Source of the DNA: an uncultured Jannaschia sp.
GTDB taxonomy: Bacteria > Pseudomonadota > Alphaproteobacteria > Rhodobacterales > Rhodobacteraceae
Reading direction: 5' to 3'
NCBI GenBank assembly: GCA_947494145.1
Contig: CANLTZ010000003.1
Location: forward strand, 392,980-456,979
DNA: 64,000 nucleotides
Each line of letters starts with the position of its first letter. Position 1 is the first letter of the stretch. Positions 51,959 to 60,757 of this stretch are shown here, one piece after another. A program made the translations under genes and the position numbers. The notes under the pieces were generated by a model. It was not told where the DNA came from. It saw only the letters and a program-made list of their open reading frames with translations, and made no database searches.

Positions 51959-53938
51959 ATGACCAAAGGCGAAATCGCCAAGATAGGCGTTGAGTTCATC
52001 ATCGGCTTCCTGCCTGATACGCTAGTAAAGATCGGCAGCGCCGCACTCGATCTGGCAAGCCTCCCAACAAACCCGCTCGAAGACGCGCGAAACAGCGCCA
52101 TTGAGCAAACCTTGACGGCGCTCGAAAAGAACGGGGAGTTCGGGGAAGAAACCCTCCAGGCCGCCAAAACACTTCTGGAAAATCCCCCGCCCCTGCCAGA
52201 CCTAATTTCAGACGACACTGTCGAACTCCTCCGCACCAATAAGTTCGAAAAAGTACTGACCCAGCGCCTCGTCGCAAAGATCGCGTCCGGCAGCCAAGAA
52301 ACTGACAGGCTTCTTAGTCTCATATTCTCAGCCGCGATCCAGTCTTGCATGAAACTGGACGCGTTCAGACAAGCGACCCACTTCGACGTCTCCACGGCGA
52401 CGCTGCAAGGAACCCGAAGGCTGGAAGAAGGTAACGCGGAAATTAACGCAAAGCTGGAAGCGCTCTTGCGCAAAAGCGAGGCGCAGGCGGAAGCCGTAGC
52501 GGTCGCTGAACGCCTGCACGTGACGGAAAAGTTCGTCCTCGCGCTGGCCCGCAAATACGCCGAAGACGCCCCCACCGATATGGAAGGCGCCCTCGCCAGC
52601 CTTCGCCGGGCCCTCGAAATTGCCGCCGAAGAACGCGCCAAAGGCCGGATTCTGTCTAACACCTCCGACGCGGTGGATGCCGTCATGGCCCGCGTGGACG
52701 AACTGAACGACGAAGGCCGCATCGAAGACGCCCAGACCGAGCTCCGCGATGCCATCGCCGCCTCCGCCGAGCGCGAGGAGGCCGAACGCGCCACCCGCCT
52801 CCCCCTCATCGACCGTGCCATCGCCCAGGCGATCCTCGCGAACGACCCCGAGGGTGTTGCGGAGTGGGAGGAAGCGAAAGCACGAGAGCGCAAAGAAAAC
52901 GAGTGCAACATCCTGCACACCCGGTTTTTGCAGTATTTTCAGCAGGGTCAGAATCGCGGCGTCCGCCTGGACCTTGAGATCGCCGAAGCGATAGCCCGCA
53001 GGGTCCTGGCAAGCACGCGGACCAACTACGAACACGGAATTTGGCTAAATCTAAGAGGTGAAGCGTTACGGCTGCTCAGCGAACGCGGTGACGTTGGGGC
53101 GCTGGAAGAAGCCGTCCGTTGCTACGAAGCCGCGCTGAAGCTGCACACCCGTGATAGCTTCGAGATAGAGTGGGCCGGGCTTCAACATAACCTCTGCCTT
53201 GCCCGCCAAGAAATTGGCGCCCGAGGCAACGTCGACGCCCTTTTCGATGCCGTCGGGTCTTGCAAGGCAGCCCTCGAAGTTCGTCAGCCTGATGCAAATC
53301 CAGAACAATGGGCCAGAACACAGAACGTTCTAGCAAGCGCATACGTGCTGCTCGACGACTCCGGAGCAAGAAGGTCCATTCGTCGTGCCATCAGAGCTTT
53401 CAAAGCCGCACAAACAGTCCTTACGCGCGACGAATATCCCTTTGATTGGGCCATGATCCAAAGCAATTTGGGCACCGCGTTTCAAAGAATAGGGCACCAA
53501 AACAATGATAAGGGATACGTTCAAGACGCAATTTGTGCATACCGCCTCGCCTTGGAAATCCACACTCGGGAAGTATTTCCCGAACAGTGGGGTATAGCTC
53601 AGAAGAACCTTGGTGTTTCACTTATGACGAAAGGGCGTCTTGGCGAAACGACTGCTTTTCGTGAAGCGATACATGCGTTTGCAGCTTCAAGCGAGGTACT
53701 GACGAACGCGCAATACCCATTACCTTGGGCCGGAATACGCGAAAATATTGCACTCTGCCGTGCACTAATGGCTCATTCTGAACCGGGATTGCGTCGTGAA
53801 CACTTGCTTGCTGCCTTGTCTGCGGTCGACGAAGCTCTTTCAATCTACCAGACAGGCGCCCAGCCTCAGTTTGCGGAAGAAGCCAACCGCCTCCGCGACC
53901 GCATACTCGCCGCAGTAGAAGACCTTCCCGGACCCTGA
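51959..53938 (+). CDS. Large TPR-repeat protein with uncharacterised N-terminal domain
   Basis: 659 residues. Residues 1-165 form a helical N-terminal domain (GVEFIIGFLPDTLVKIGSAA, LIFSAAIQSCMKLDAFRQ). A long coiled-coil-like, Glu/Ala-rich stretch covers about 165-320. Then at least five TPR-like units of about 55 residues follow, each with an 'R-x-P-x-WA-x-x-Q-x-NLG' core (EWAGLQHNL, QWARTQNVL, DWAMIQSNLG, QWGIAQKNLG, PWAGIRENI). No catalytic motif is seen. Base composition is lower in GC than in neighbours, particularly in the second half. A degenerate copy of its end follows. Function is unknown. Confidence 0.7.
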   Translation: MTKGEIAKIGVEFIIGFLPDTLVKIGSAALDLASLPTNPLEDARNSAIEQTLTALEKNGEFGEETLQAAKTLLENPPPLPDLISDDTVELLRTNKFEKVLTQRLVAKIASGSQETDRLLSLIFSAAIQSCMKLDAFRQATHFDVSTATLQGTRRLEEGNAEINAKLEALLRKSEAQAEAVAVAERLHVTEKFVLALARKYAEDAPTDMEGALASLRRALEIAAEERAKGRILSNTSDAVDAVMARVDELNDEGRIEDAQTELRDAIAASAEREEAERATRLPLIDRAIAQAILANDPEGVAEWEEAKARERKENECNILHTRFLQYFQQGQNRGVRLDLEIAEAIARRVLASTRTNYEHGIWLNLRGEALRLLSERGDVGALEEAVRCYEAALKLHTRDSFEIEWAGLQHNLCLARQEIGARGNVDALFDAVGSCKAALEVRQPDANPEQWARTQNVLASAYVLLDDSGARRSIRRAIRAFKAAQTVLTRDEYPFDWAMIQSNLGTAFQRIGHQNNDKGYVQDAICAYRLALEIHTREVFPEQWGIAQKNLGVSLMTKGRLGETTAFREAIHAFAASSEVLTNAQYPLPWAGIRENIALCRALMAHSEPGLRREHLLAALSAVDEALSIYQTGAQPQFAEEANRLRDRILAAVEDLPGP

Positions 53939-53984
53939 CCACTAGCATCCGTCACCACCGTTCACTCGCGAGAACACGCTGTGA

Positions 53985-54311
53985 TGCCCTCCGATGCATT
54001 ATCCAAGCTTCTGCGGCCGCCCTGGAGATCTTCACCGCGGCACCCTTCCGGCGCAATGGACAAACACCCGCGGCAGCGAAACGCTCTGCTGCCAGGCGGT
54101 CGCAGTCTCGGTTCCAGAGAACGCGAATGACCACCTCGCCCAAGTCCTTCGTTTCATCAACGACGCAATTGAAGCCTCAACCACCGAAGAAACGCCCGCC
54201 ATCCATACGCAAGCCCAGACGATCCGCGACAGCATCCTAAACACCCAAAAACACCTCCAAAATTCTGTACAAACTGGGAAACGACCCCCGAAGAGTACCC
54301 CCAACTTGTGA
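53985..54311 (+). pseudogene. Degenerate second copy of the TPR protein C-terminus
   Basis: One frame reads ALRCIIQASAAALEIFTAAPF, corresponding to AFREAIHAFAASSEVLTNAQY of the TPR protein. A second frame, after a break, reads VLRFINDAIEASTTEETPAI and QAQTIRDSILNTQKHL, corresponding to LSAVDEALSIYQTGAQPQFA and EANRLRDRILAAVEDL. Order and spacing match, so this is a frame-broken relic of a tandem paralogue, not a new gene. Confidence 0.6.
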
Positions 54312-54415
54312 ATTTTCGCCCCGATCCGTCGAAATCGCGGCCCATCGTCACGCGCGGACAGGTCCCCGCCGGAAAGACTCCTTTCCCGCCCGCTCCCTGA
54401 TCTACCGCGCCCGAC

Positions 54416-54877
54416 TCACACCGGCAAAGCCGTCTCAGACTTCAACTCCTCCATGCTCAGCAGCGCCGTGACGTTGTAGACGCGCACTTCGGAAATCAGC
54501 GCCTGATAGAACGCGTCATAGGCCTTCGCGTTCGCCACCCGCACCTTCAGGATGTAGTCGATTTCGCCCGCCAGCCGGTGCGCCTCCTGCACTTCCGGTC
54601 TTGCGCGCAGGGCGGCCAGGAAGCGGGCTTGCCAGTCGGCCTCATGCTCGGATGTGCGGATCAGGACGAAGAAACACGCCTCTAGCCCCAAAGCCTCCGG
54701 GTCTACGATCACGGTCGAACGGCCCATGACGCCTGCCTCTCGCATCTTGCGAATCCGGTTCCATACCGGCGTCTTGGACGAGCCGACCTGGCCCGCGATC
54801 TCTTCCAGCGATTGGCTTGCATCCGCTTGCAACGCGCGGAGGATCTTCCGATCAAGCTCATCCATTTGGGCCGTCAT
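54416..54877 (-). CDS. Lrp/AsnC-family regulator divergent from the cysteine operon
   Basis: 153 residues from the ATG at 54877 (MTAQMDELDRKILRALQADA). The N-terminal helix-turn-helix is SLEEIAGQVGSSKTPVWNRIRKM, and the C-terminal RAM domain has RPEVQEAHRLAGEIDYILKV. It is transcribed away from the siroheme/cysteine operon. Two similar sites (54897-54911 and 54971-54985) lie at its start and in the shared gap. It probably controls that operon in response to an amino acid such as cysteine or a precursor. The effector is not readable. Confidence 0.9.
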   Translation of the reverse strand: MTAQMDELDRKILRALQADASQSLEEIAGQVGSSKTPVWNRIRKMREAGVMGRSTVIVDPEALGLEACFFVLIRTSEHEADWQARFLAALRARPEVQEAHRLAGEIDYILKVRVANAKAYDAFYQALISEVRVYNVTALLSMEELKSETALPV

Positions 54878-54896
54878 CCGCGCCTCCTGCCAAAAC

Positions 54897-54911
54897 TGGA
54901 ACAATGTTCCA
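54897..54911. promoter_or_regulatory. Candidate Lrp/AsnC operator 1
   Basis: TGGAACA-A-TGTTCCA is a perfect 15-base palindrome about 20 bases upstream of the regulator's start codon. A close relative lies 74 bases away at 54971, about seven helical turns, so the two face the same side of the DNA. Confidence 0.65.
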
Positions 54912-54970
54912 CTGCAGCCTTCCCTGAGGCCATTCACGTTCCTGTTTACAGCCCCAGCCTACCCAAAATC

Positions 54971-54985
54971 CAGAACAATGTCCTA
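54971..54985. promoter_or_regulatory. Candidate Lrp/AsnC operator 2
   Basis: CAGAACAATGTCCTA matches operator 1 at its GAACAATGT core and shares a CAAAA stretch just upstream. It lies about 30-45 bases before the siroheme synthase start, and overlaps TATATT (54984-54989), a possible -10 element. Binding here could block or activate that promoter. Confidence 0.55.
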
Positions 54986-55015
54986 TATTGCGGCAATCCT
55001 CAGATGAGCCGCACC

Positions 55016-56404
55016 ATGAACCATTTTCCCATCTTCCTCGCCCTGGAAAACCGCCGCGTCCTCGTCGCAGGCGGCGGCGATGCGGCTGTGGCCAAGTTGC
55101 GGCTGCTGCTGAAGACCACCGCGCGTATCACCGTCGTGGCCGAAGACGCCGACCCAGTCATCGAAGGCTGGGCCGCAGAGGGCCGCTTGACGCTGATCCG
55201 CCGGGCCCAAGACCCGGGCGATGCGCTTTGCTGCGTCATCGCCTACGCCGCCCATGAAGACGCAGCACAAGACGCGCGCACCCTGCGCCTGGCCGCCGCC
55301 GATGGCGCGCTCGTCAACATTGTCGACAACCTTGAAGCGTCGCAATTCATCACCCCAGCCATCGTCGACCGGGACCCGGTGGTCGTCGCCATCGGCACCG
55401 AAGGCGCCGCCCCCGTGCTGGCCCGCCGCATCAAATCCGACCTGGAAGCCCGCCTGCCCAGCAGCTTGGGCCTTCTGGCGCGCATCGGGAAAACGTTCCG
55501 CAAAGCCGCCGAAGTCCTGCCCATGGGTGCCGCCCGCCGCAATTTCTGGTCGGATTTCTATACCCAAACCGGCCCCCGCGCCGCCCCCCAGGGGGACGCC
55601 GCCGTGCGGGACGCGCTGGATGATTTGCTGGCAGAGCATCTGCGCGCCGAAGACCGGCCCGGCCATGTGGATCTGGTGGGAGCCGGGCCCGGCGACCCGG
55701 AACTCTTGACGCTCAAGGCGCGCAAGGCGCTTGACCGGGCGGATGTGGTGATCCATGACCGGCTGGTGGCGCCCGAAATCCTGGAACTGGCCCGCCGCGA
55801 AGCCACCATCATCGAAGCGGGTAAGGAAGGCTTCGGACCCTCCGTCACCCAGGAAGAAATCAACGCGACCATGGTGGCCCACGGCCTGAAGGGCGCCCAT
55901 GTGGTGCGCTTGAAAGGCGGCGACCCCACGATCTTCGGGCGCCTGGACGAAGAAATCGAAGCGCTGAACGAGGCTGGCCTGTCCTGGTCGGTGGTGCCGG
56001 GCATCACGGCGGCCAGCGCCTCCGTCGCATCCATTGGGCAAAGCCTGACGAAACGCGGGCGCAACGGGTCCGTTCGCTTTCTGACGGGCCACGACATGAA
56101 GGGCTTCGCGGATCAGGAATGGGCCGCACTGGCCAAGCCGGGCGAGGTGGCCGCGATCTACATGGGCAAGAAGGCCGCGCGCTGGATGCAGGGCCGCCTG
56201 ATGATGCATGGCGCAGCGCCGGCTACCCCCTTTACCATTGTGGAAAACGCCGCGCGGCCCGGTCAACGCACCATCGCCGCCACGCTGGCTAACCTGCCGG
56301 AGGCACTGGCGGATGTGACAGGTCCTGCCCTCCTCCTCCACGGACTTGCCCCGCGCGCTGCGGCCGAGGCTGTCACCTCCGAAAGGCTGGCTGATGTCCT
56401 ATGA
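55016..56404 (+). CDS. cysG: Siroheme synthase (CysG-type fusion)
   Basis: 462 residues from the ATG at 55016 (MNHFPIFLALENRRVLVAGGG); an in-frame ATG at 55004 is an alternative. Residues 1-210 are the dehydrogenase/ferrochelatase part with the GGGDAAVAK nucleotide loop. About 220-455 are the uroporphyrinogen III methyltransferase part, with VDLVGAGPGDPELLTLKA, VVRLKGGDPTIFGR and VVPGITAASA. It makes siroheme for the sulfite reductase encoded two genes downstream. First gene of the operon. Confidence 0.95.
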   Translation: MNHFPIFLALENRRVLVAGGGDAAVAKLRLLLKTTARITVVAEDADPVIEGWAAEGRLTLIRRAQDPGDALCCVIAYAAHEDAAQDARTLRLAAADGALVNIVDNLEASQFITPAIVDRDPVVVAIGTEGAAPVLARRIKSDLEARLPSSLGLLARIGKTFRKAAEVLPMGAARRNFWSDFYTQTGPRAAPQGDAAVRDALDDLLAEHLRAEDRPGHVDLVGAGPGDPELLTLKARKALDRADVVIHDRLVAPEILELARREATIIEAGKEGFGPSVTQEEINATMVAHGLKGAHVVRLKGGDPTIFGRLDEEIEALNEAGLSWSVVPGITAASASVASIGQSLTKRGRNGSVRFLTGHDMKGFADQEWAALAKPGEVAAIYMGKKAARWMQGRLMMHGAAPATPFTIVENAARPGQRTIAATLANLPEALADVTGPALLLHGLAPRAAAEAVTSERLADVL

Positions 56405-56696
56405 AATGCTGATGGGCATGCAGATCGCGGATGAGGATGGCTACGCCGCCTATCGCCGCGCCATGCGTCCCGTGTTGGAGCGGATGGGTGGCACCTTCCG
56501 CCACGACTTTCACGCCGAAACCATCGAAACCGAGGCCGAGACGCCGATCAACCGGGTTTTCGTCATAGCCTTTCCCGATCGCGCCACAGCCGAAGCGTTC
56601 TTTACCGACCCCGATTACCTGACCGCGAAAGAGACGCATTTCGAGCGCTCCGTCGCGGCCACCGCCATGCTTGCTGATTACGAGAGGAGCGCCTGA
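56394..56696 (+). CDS. DUF1330 family protein
   Basis: 100 residues, dimeric ferredoxin-like fold by family. Recognisable parts are EMLMGMQIADEDGYAAYRRA, VLERMGGTFRHDF and VIAFPDRATAEAFFTDPDYL. The biochemical role of DUF1330 is unknown. It overlaps the end of cysG by eleven bases and the next start by one, so it is made with the siroheme and sulfite reductase genes. Its presence between cysG and DUF2849 is less usual. Confidence 0.8.
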   Translation: MSYEMLMGMQIADEDGYAAYRRAMRPVLERMGGTFRHDFHAETIETEAETPINRVFVIAFPDRATAEAFFTDPDYLTAKETHFERSVAATAMLADYERSA

Positions 56697-57001
56697 TGCC
56701 GCGCCGTCCCTTCACCCCCAAGGTCGTCACCGCCAACCGCCTGCTGGAAGGCGACGTGGTTTATCTATCCGCCGCCGACGAATGGGTGACCGACCACCAC
56801 CTAGCCGAGCTGATTGAGGATGAAGCCATCGCCCAGCTTCGCCTGCTGGATGCCGAACGCCAGCCCGACATCGTGGTTGGCGCCTATCTGGCAGATGCCA
56901 AAGCGGGCCCCGACGGCCCCGAACCGGTTCATTTCCGCGAAACCTTCCGGTCGCGCGGCCCCTCGAACTACGCCCATGGCAAACAGGCGGAGACGCTCTG
57001 A
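56696..57001 (+). CDS. DUF2849 family protein of the cysteine operon
   Basis: 101 residues. The family pattern is visible in KVVTANRLLEGDVVYLSAADEW near the start and VGAYLADAKAGPDGPEPVHFRE later. DUF2849 genes typically stand directly before sulfite reductase in alphaproteobacteria; the function is unknown but a role in sulfite reduction is inferred. It overlaps one base at each end (TGATG). Confidence 0.85.
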   Translation: MPRRPFTPKVVTANRLLEGDVVYLSAADEWVTDHHLAELIEDEAIAQLRLLDAERQPDIVVGAYLADAKAGPDGPEPVHFRETFRSRGPSNYAHGKQAETL

Positions 57002-58650
57002 TGTACCAATATACCGACTTCGACCGCGACTTCCTGGCGGAGCGCAACGCCCAGTTCCGCGCCCAGGTGGAACGCCGCATCGACGGCAGCCTGACGGAAG
57101 ATGAATTCAAGCCCCTGCGCCTGATGAACGGCGTCTATCTGCAGCTGCACGCCTATATGCTGCGTGTGGCCATCCCCTATGGCACGCTCTCAAGCGATCA
57201 GATGCGCGTGCTGGGCGAATTGGCCGAGCGGTGGGACAAAGGCTATGGCCACTTCACCACGCGCCAGAACATCCAGTATAACTGGCCGAAATTGAGGGAC
57301 ATTCCCGATATGCTCGACCGGTTGGGCGAGGTGGGGATGCATGCCATCCAGACGAGCGGCAACACCATCCGCAACGTGACGGCAGACCATTTCGCTGGCG
57401 CCGCCGCCGATGAAATCATCGACCCGCGGCCCGTGGCGGAATTGCTGCGCCAATGGTCCACCGATCACCCGGAATTCCAATTCCTGCCCCGCAAATTCAA
57501 GATCGCCGTGACCGGCGCGCCCAATGATCGCGCGGTGACGCGGGCCCATGACATTGGACTGGTGGCGCGCGAACGCGACGGCAAAGTCGGCTTCGAAGTA
57601 CTGATCGGCGGGGGCCTGGGCCGCACGCCCATGATTGGCAAGACGGTGCGGGATTTCCTGCCCATCGAAGACCTGCTGCCCTACTGCGAGGCCATCGTCA
57701 GCGTCTATAACCTCCTGGGCCGCCGCGACAACAAGTACAAGGCGCGCATCAAGATCACCGTCCATGAAAACGGCATCGATGAAATCCGTTCCAGGATTGA
57801 AGAGAGGTTCGCAGAACTCAAACCCCTGTTCACCGGCGTGGACCAAGACATGCTCGCTGGGATCGAGGCGCAGTTCGCTCTTCCGTCCTTCCGGACGTCC
57901 TCGCCGCTGGACACGACCGACCCCATCCTCCGCTCTTGGATCGACACCAACACCGCTCCGCATAAGCGCGGCGACCATGCCATCGTCACAATCTCGCTCA
58001 AGGCCCACGGCGCCACGCCCGGCGATGCCACGGCGGACCAGATGCGCCTGATGGCCGATCTCGCCGATGCCCATGCCTACGGCGAATTGCGCATCAGCCA
58101 CGAACAGAACGTCATCCTGCCCCATGTGCCGCGCGATACGCTGCCCGTGCTGCATGCCGCCCTGCGCGCCGCAGGGCTCGGCACCGCCAATGTGGGCCTC
58201 GCCTCGGACATCATCGCCTGCCCCGGCATGGATTACTGCGCGCTGGCCACGGCGCGCTCCATCCCCGTGGCCCAGCAGATCGCCGAGCGCATCGACGCGC
58301 TCAAGATCGAGCATGAGGTCGGCCACCTCAAGATCAAGATATCGGGCTGCATCAATGCCTGCGGCCACCACCATGTGGGCCATATCGGCATTCTGGGCCT
58401 CGACCGTGCGGGGGTGGAAAACTACCAGATCACGCTCGGCGGTGATGGCACGGAACACGCCGCCATCGGCGAACGCGCTGGCCCCGGCTTCGCCTATGAC
58501 GAAATCGTGCCCGCGATCGAGCGGCTCATCCTCGCCTATCTGGACCTGCGTGAAGGGGCCGAAGACACCTTCCTCGACGCCTATCGCCGCTTGGGGCCCG
58601 CCCCTTTCAAGGCCGCCCTTTATCCTGAGGAGAAACAGGATGCCGCTTGA
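57001..58650 (+). CDS. cysI: Sulfite reductase hemoprotein (nitrite/sulfite reductase family)
   Basis: 549 residues. It reduces sulfite to sulfide on a siroheme-4Fe-4S centre. The pseudo-symmetric ferredoxin-like halves are visible: YGHFTTRQNIQYNWPKLRDI in the first, YGELRISHEQNVILPHVP in the second. Cluster ligands lie in ACPGMDYCALATARSIP and ISGCINACGHHHVGHIG. Siroheme comes from CysG upstream, and electrons may come from ferredoxin/Fpr at the operon end. It overlaps DUF2849 and cysH. Confidence 0.95.
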   Translation: MYQYTDFDRDFLAERNAQFRAQVERRIDGSLTEDEFKPLRLMNGVYLQLHAYMLRVAIPYGTLSSDQMRVLGELAERWDKGYGHFTTRQNIQYNWPKLRDIPDMLDRLGEVGMHAIQTSGNTIRNVTADHFAGAAADEIIDPRPVAELLRQWSTDHPEFQFLPRKFKIAVTGAPNDRAVTRAHDIGLVARERDGKVGFEVLIGGGLGRTPMIGKTVRDFLPIEDLLPYCEAIVSVYNLLGRRDNKYKARIKITVHENGIDEIRSRIEERFAELKPLFTGVDQDMLAGIEAQFALPSFRTSSPLDTTDPILRSWIDTNTAPHKRGDHAIVTISLKAHGATPGDATADQMRLMADLADAHAYGELRISHEQNVILPHVPRDTLPVLHAALRAAGLGTANVGLASDIIACPGMDYCALATARSIPVAQQIAERIDALKIEHEVGHLKIKISGCINACGHHHVGHIGILGLDRAGVENYQITLGGDGTEHAAIGERAGPGFAYDEIVPAIERLILAYLDLREGAEDTFLDAYRRLGPAPFKAALYPEEKQDAA

Positions 58651-59380
58651 TGCCGATGCCCTCCTGCGCGCCCGCGCAGACCAGCTAAACGCAAGCTATG
58701 CGCGCCATTCGGCCTTTGCCGTCATGTCGCGCGCGCTGGATGACCCGCAGGTGGGCCCGCTCGCGCTCGTGTCGTCTTTCGGGGCCGAATCCGTCGTGCT
58801 GCTGCACATGCTGTCCGTGATGGACCGCACGCGCCCGGTGCTGTTCTTGGAAACGGGGATGCTCTTCCCAGAGACGCTGACCTATCAGCGAGAGGTCGCG
58901 GACCAATTGGGGCTGAGCGATGTGCGCGTGATACGCCCAGACAGCGCCGATCTGTTCCAGCACGACCCGGAAAACGACCTGAACGACCGCGACCCCGATG
59001 CCTGCTGCGCCATTCGCAAGACCAAGCCGCTGGAAACCGCGCTTTTGGACTTCGACGCCTGGATCACGGGGCGCAAGCGCTATCAAGGTGGACAGCGCAC
59101 CGCGTTGCAGTTCTTTGAGGCCGAAGCCGGCAAGCTCAAGGTCAATCCGCTGGCCCATTGGGCGCCGTCGGACATCGCCGATTACATGGAAAACAACCGC
59201 CTGCCGCGTCATCCACTGGTGGCGCAGGGCTATCCCAGCTTGGGCTGTGCGCCCTGCACATCGAAGGTGGCCCCGGGCGAAGACCCGCGCGCGGGCCGCT
59301 GGCGCGGACACGAAAAGACCGAATGCGGCATACACTTCGTCAACGGGCGCATCGTGCCCGGCGCCGTGGTCGCGGGATAA
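58640..59380 (+). CDS. cysH: Adenylyl-sulfate reductase (thioredoxin-dependent, CysH)
   Basis: 246 residues. The start at 58640 overlaps the end of the reductase gene by eleven bases and follows GAGGAGAAACAGG. PP-loop LVSSFGAESVVLLHM is near the N-terminus. DACCAIRKTKPL, together with a later GCAPCT, forms the CC-CxxC pattern of 4Fe-4S enzymes that prefer adenylyl sulfate over PAPS. The C-terminal KTECGIHF carries the redox cysteine. It supplies sulfite to CysI. Confidence 0.94.
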   Translation: MPLDADALLRARADQLNASYARHSAFAVMSRALDDPQVGPLALVSSFGAESVVLLHMLSVMDRTRPVLFLETGMLFPETLTYQREVADQLGLSDVRVIRPDSADLFQHDPENDLNDRDPDACCAIRKTKPLETALLDFDAWITGRKRYQGGQRTALQFFEAEAGKLKVNPLAHWAPSDIADYMENNRLPRHPLVAQGYPSLGCAPCTSKVAPGEDPRAGRWRGHEKTECGIHFVNGRIVPGAVVAG

Positions 59381-59391
59381 GGATCGAACCT

Positions 59392-59811
59392 ATGCCTATT
59401 ATTCGTGACGACGGCTTCCATGCCGACGACCTGAACCACGGCTTCACCGCCCCCGATGCGCTGCCCGCCAACGGGCCCCTCGCCATCGACGTGGCGTCGG
59501 ATGCGGACCTTGCCCCCGTGATCGCCCGGCTGGACGACACAAGCGCCATCCGCGTGGCCTTCCCCAGCTTCGCCGATGGGCGCGGCTTTTCCATCGCACG
59601 TGAATTGCGCCGCGCTGGTTTCCGGGGCCGCCTGCGCGCCCAGGGCCATGTGCTGGCAGACCAATACGCCATGGCCCGCCGCGTGGGCTTCGACGAGGTG
59701 GAAATCGACGACGACCTGGCCGCCCGCCAACCCGAAGCCCAATGGCGCGCCCGCGCCGACTGGCAGGCCAATGACTACCAGAACCGCTTGGGACGTGTCC
59801 GCGCCGGTTGA
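59392..59811 (+). CDS. DUF934 family protein of the cysteine operon
   Basis: 139 residues. Family features are FPSFADGRGFSIARELR, then GFRGRLRAQGHVLADQYAMARRVGFDEVEI. DUF934 proteins are almost always next to cysI/cysH; a role as accessory protein of sulfite reduction is inferred from context alone. It starts eleven bases after cysH. Confidence 0.87.
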   Translation: MPIIRDDGFHADDLNHGFTAPDALPANGPLAIDVASDADLAPVIARLDDTSAIRVAFPSFADGRGFSIARELRRAGFRGRLRAQGHVLADQYAMARRVGFDEVEIDDDLAARQPEAQWRARADWQANDYQNRLGRVRAG

Positions 59812-59884
59812 CACTTTTTGCGCCCAACCGCTTCCCCTGATCCAGATCAAAGACTAAACACCCGGAGGGGCGCAGGACGCGTCC

Positions 59885-60757
59885 ATGACAGACATGACCG
59901 AGCATAGCCCCGTGACCCAAGCCGCCGCCGCCGCCGTCAATGCGACGCCCAGCCCCGTGCTGCCCGATGCCCAGACTGTGACGCAGGTCACACATTGGAC
60001 GGATCGTCTGTTCAGCTTCCGGGTGACGCGCCCCGCAAGCTTGCGCTTCCGCTCGGGCGAATTCGTGATGATCGGGCTGATGGGCGACCCCGACCCGAAA
60101 ACCGGCAAGCAGAAGCCGCTCTTGCGCGCTTATTCCATCGCATCCCCATCCTGGGATGAAGAATTGGAATTCTACTCCATAAAGGTCCAAGATGGCCCGC
60201 TCACCTCGAAGCTGCAGCACATCACGCCGGGCGACCAGATCATCCTGCGCCCCAAACCCGTGGGGACATTGGTCCATGACGCCCTGCTGCCGGGCAAGCG
60301 CATCTGGTTCTTTGCGACGGGCACGGGCTTTGCGCCCTTCGCCTCGCTGCTTCGCGACCCCCAGACCTACGAAGATTATGACCAGGTCATCATCACCCAT
60401 ACCTGCCGCGACGTGGCCGAGTTGGAATATGGCCGCCAACTGATCGACAGCATCCGCAGCGATGAATTGCTAGGTGAACTCATTGGCGCCGATAACCTCG
60501 CCAAGCTTACCTACTATCCCACCACCACCCGTGAAGAGAGCCCCAAGATGGGCCGTATCACCGCCCTACTCCAAGACGGCACCGTGTTCCGCGATCTGGG
60601 CATCGACACTATCACGCCGGAAACCGACCGCGCCATGGTCTGCGGCTCCATTGGGCTCAACACCGACCTGAAAGACGTCCTGGAAGGTTTCGGGCTGGAA
60701 GAGGGCGCCAATTCGGAGCCCAAGCACTACGTGGTCGAAAAGGCCTTCGTGGGCTGA
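59885..60757 (+). CDS. fpr: Ferredoxin--NADP reductase
   Basis: 290 residues. FAD-binding LLRAYSIASPSWDEELEFYS with RxYS is present, then a glycine-rich NADP segment WFFATGTGFAPFASLLRDP, and a C-terminal PKHYVVEKAFVG ending in an aromatic-free tail typical of the bacterial type. A GGAGGGG site precedes the ATG. It moves electrons between NADPH and ferredoxin or flavodoxin, and here would feed sulfite reductase. Last gene of the operon; 73 bases separate it from DUF934. Confidence 0.94.
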   Translation: MTDMTEHSPVTQAAAAAVNATPSPVLPDAQTVTQVTHWTDRLFSFRVTRPASLRFRSGEFVMIGLMGDPDPKTGKQKPLLRAYSIASPSWDEELEFYSIKVQDGPLTSKLQHITPGDQIILRPKPVGTLVHDALLPGKRIWFFATGTGFAPFASLLRDPQTYEDYDQVIITHTCRDVAELEYGRQLIDSIRSDELLGELIGADNLAKLTYYPTTTREESPKMGRITALLQDGTVFRDLGIDTITPETDRAMVCGSIGLNTDLKDVLEGFGLEEGANSEPKHYVVEKAFVG

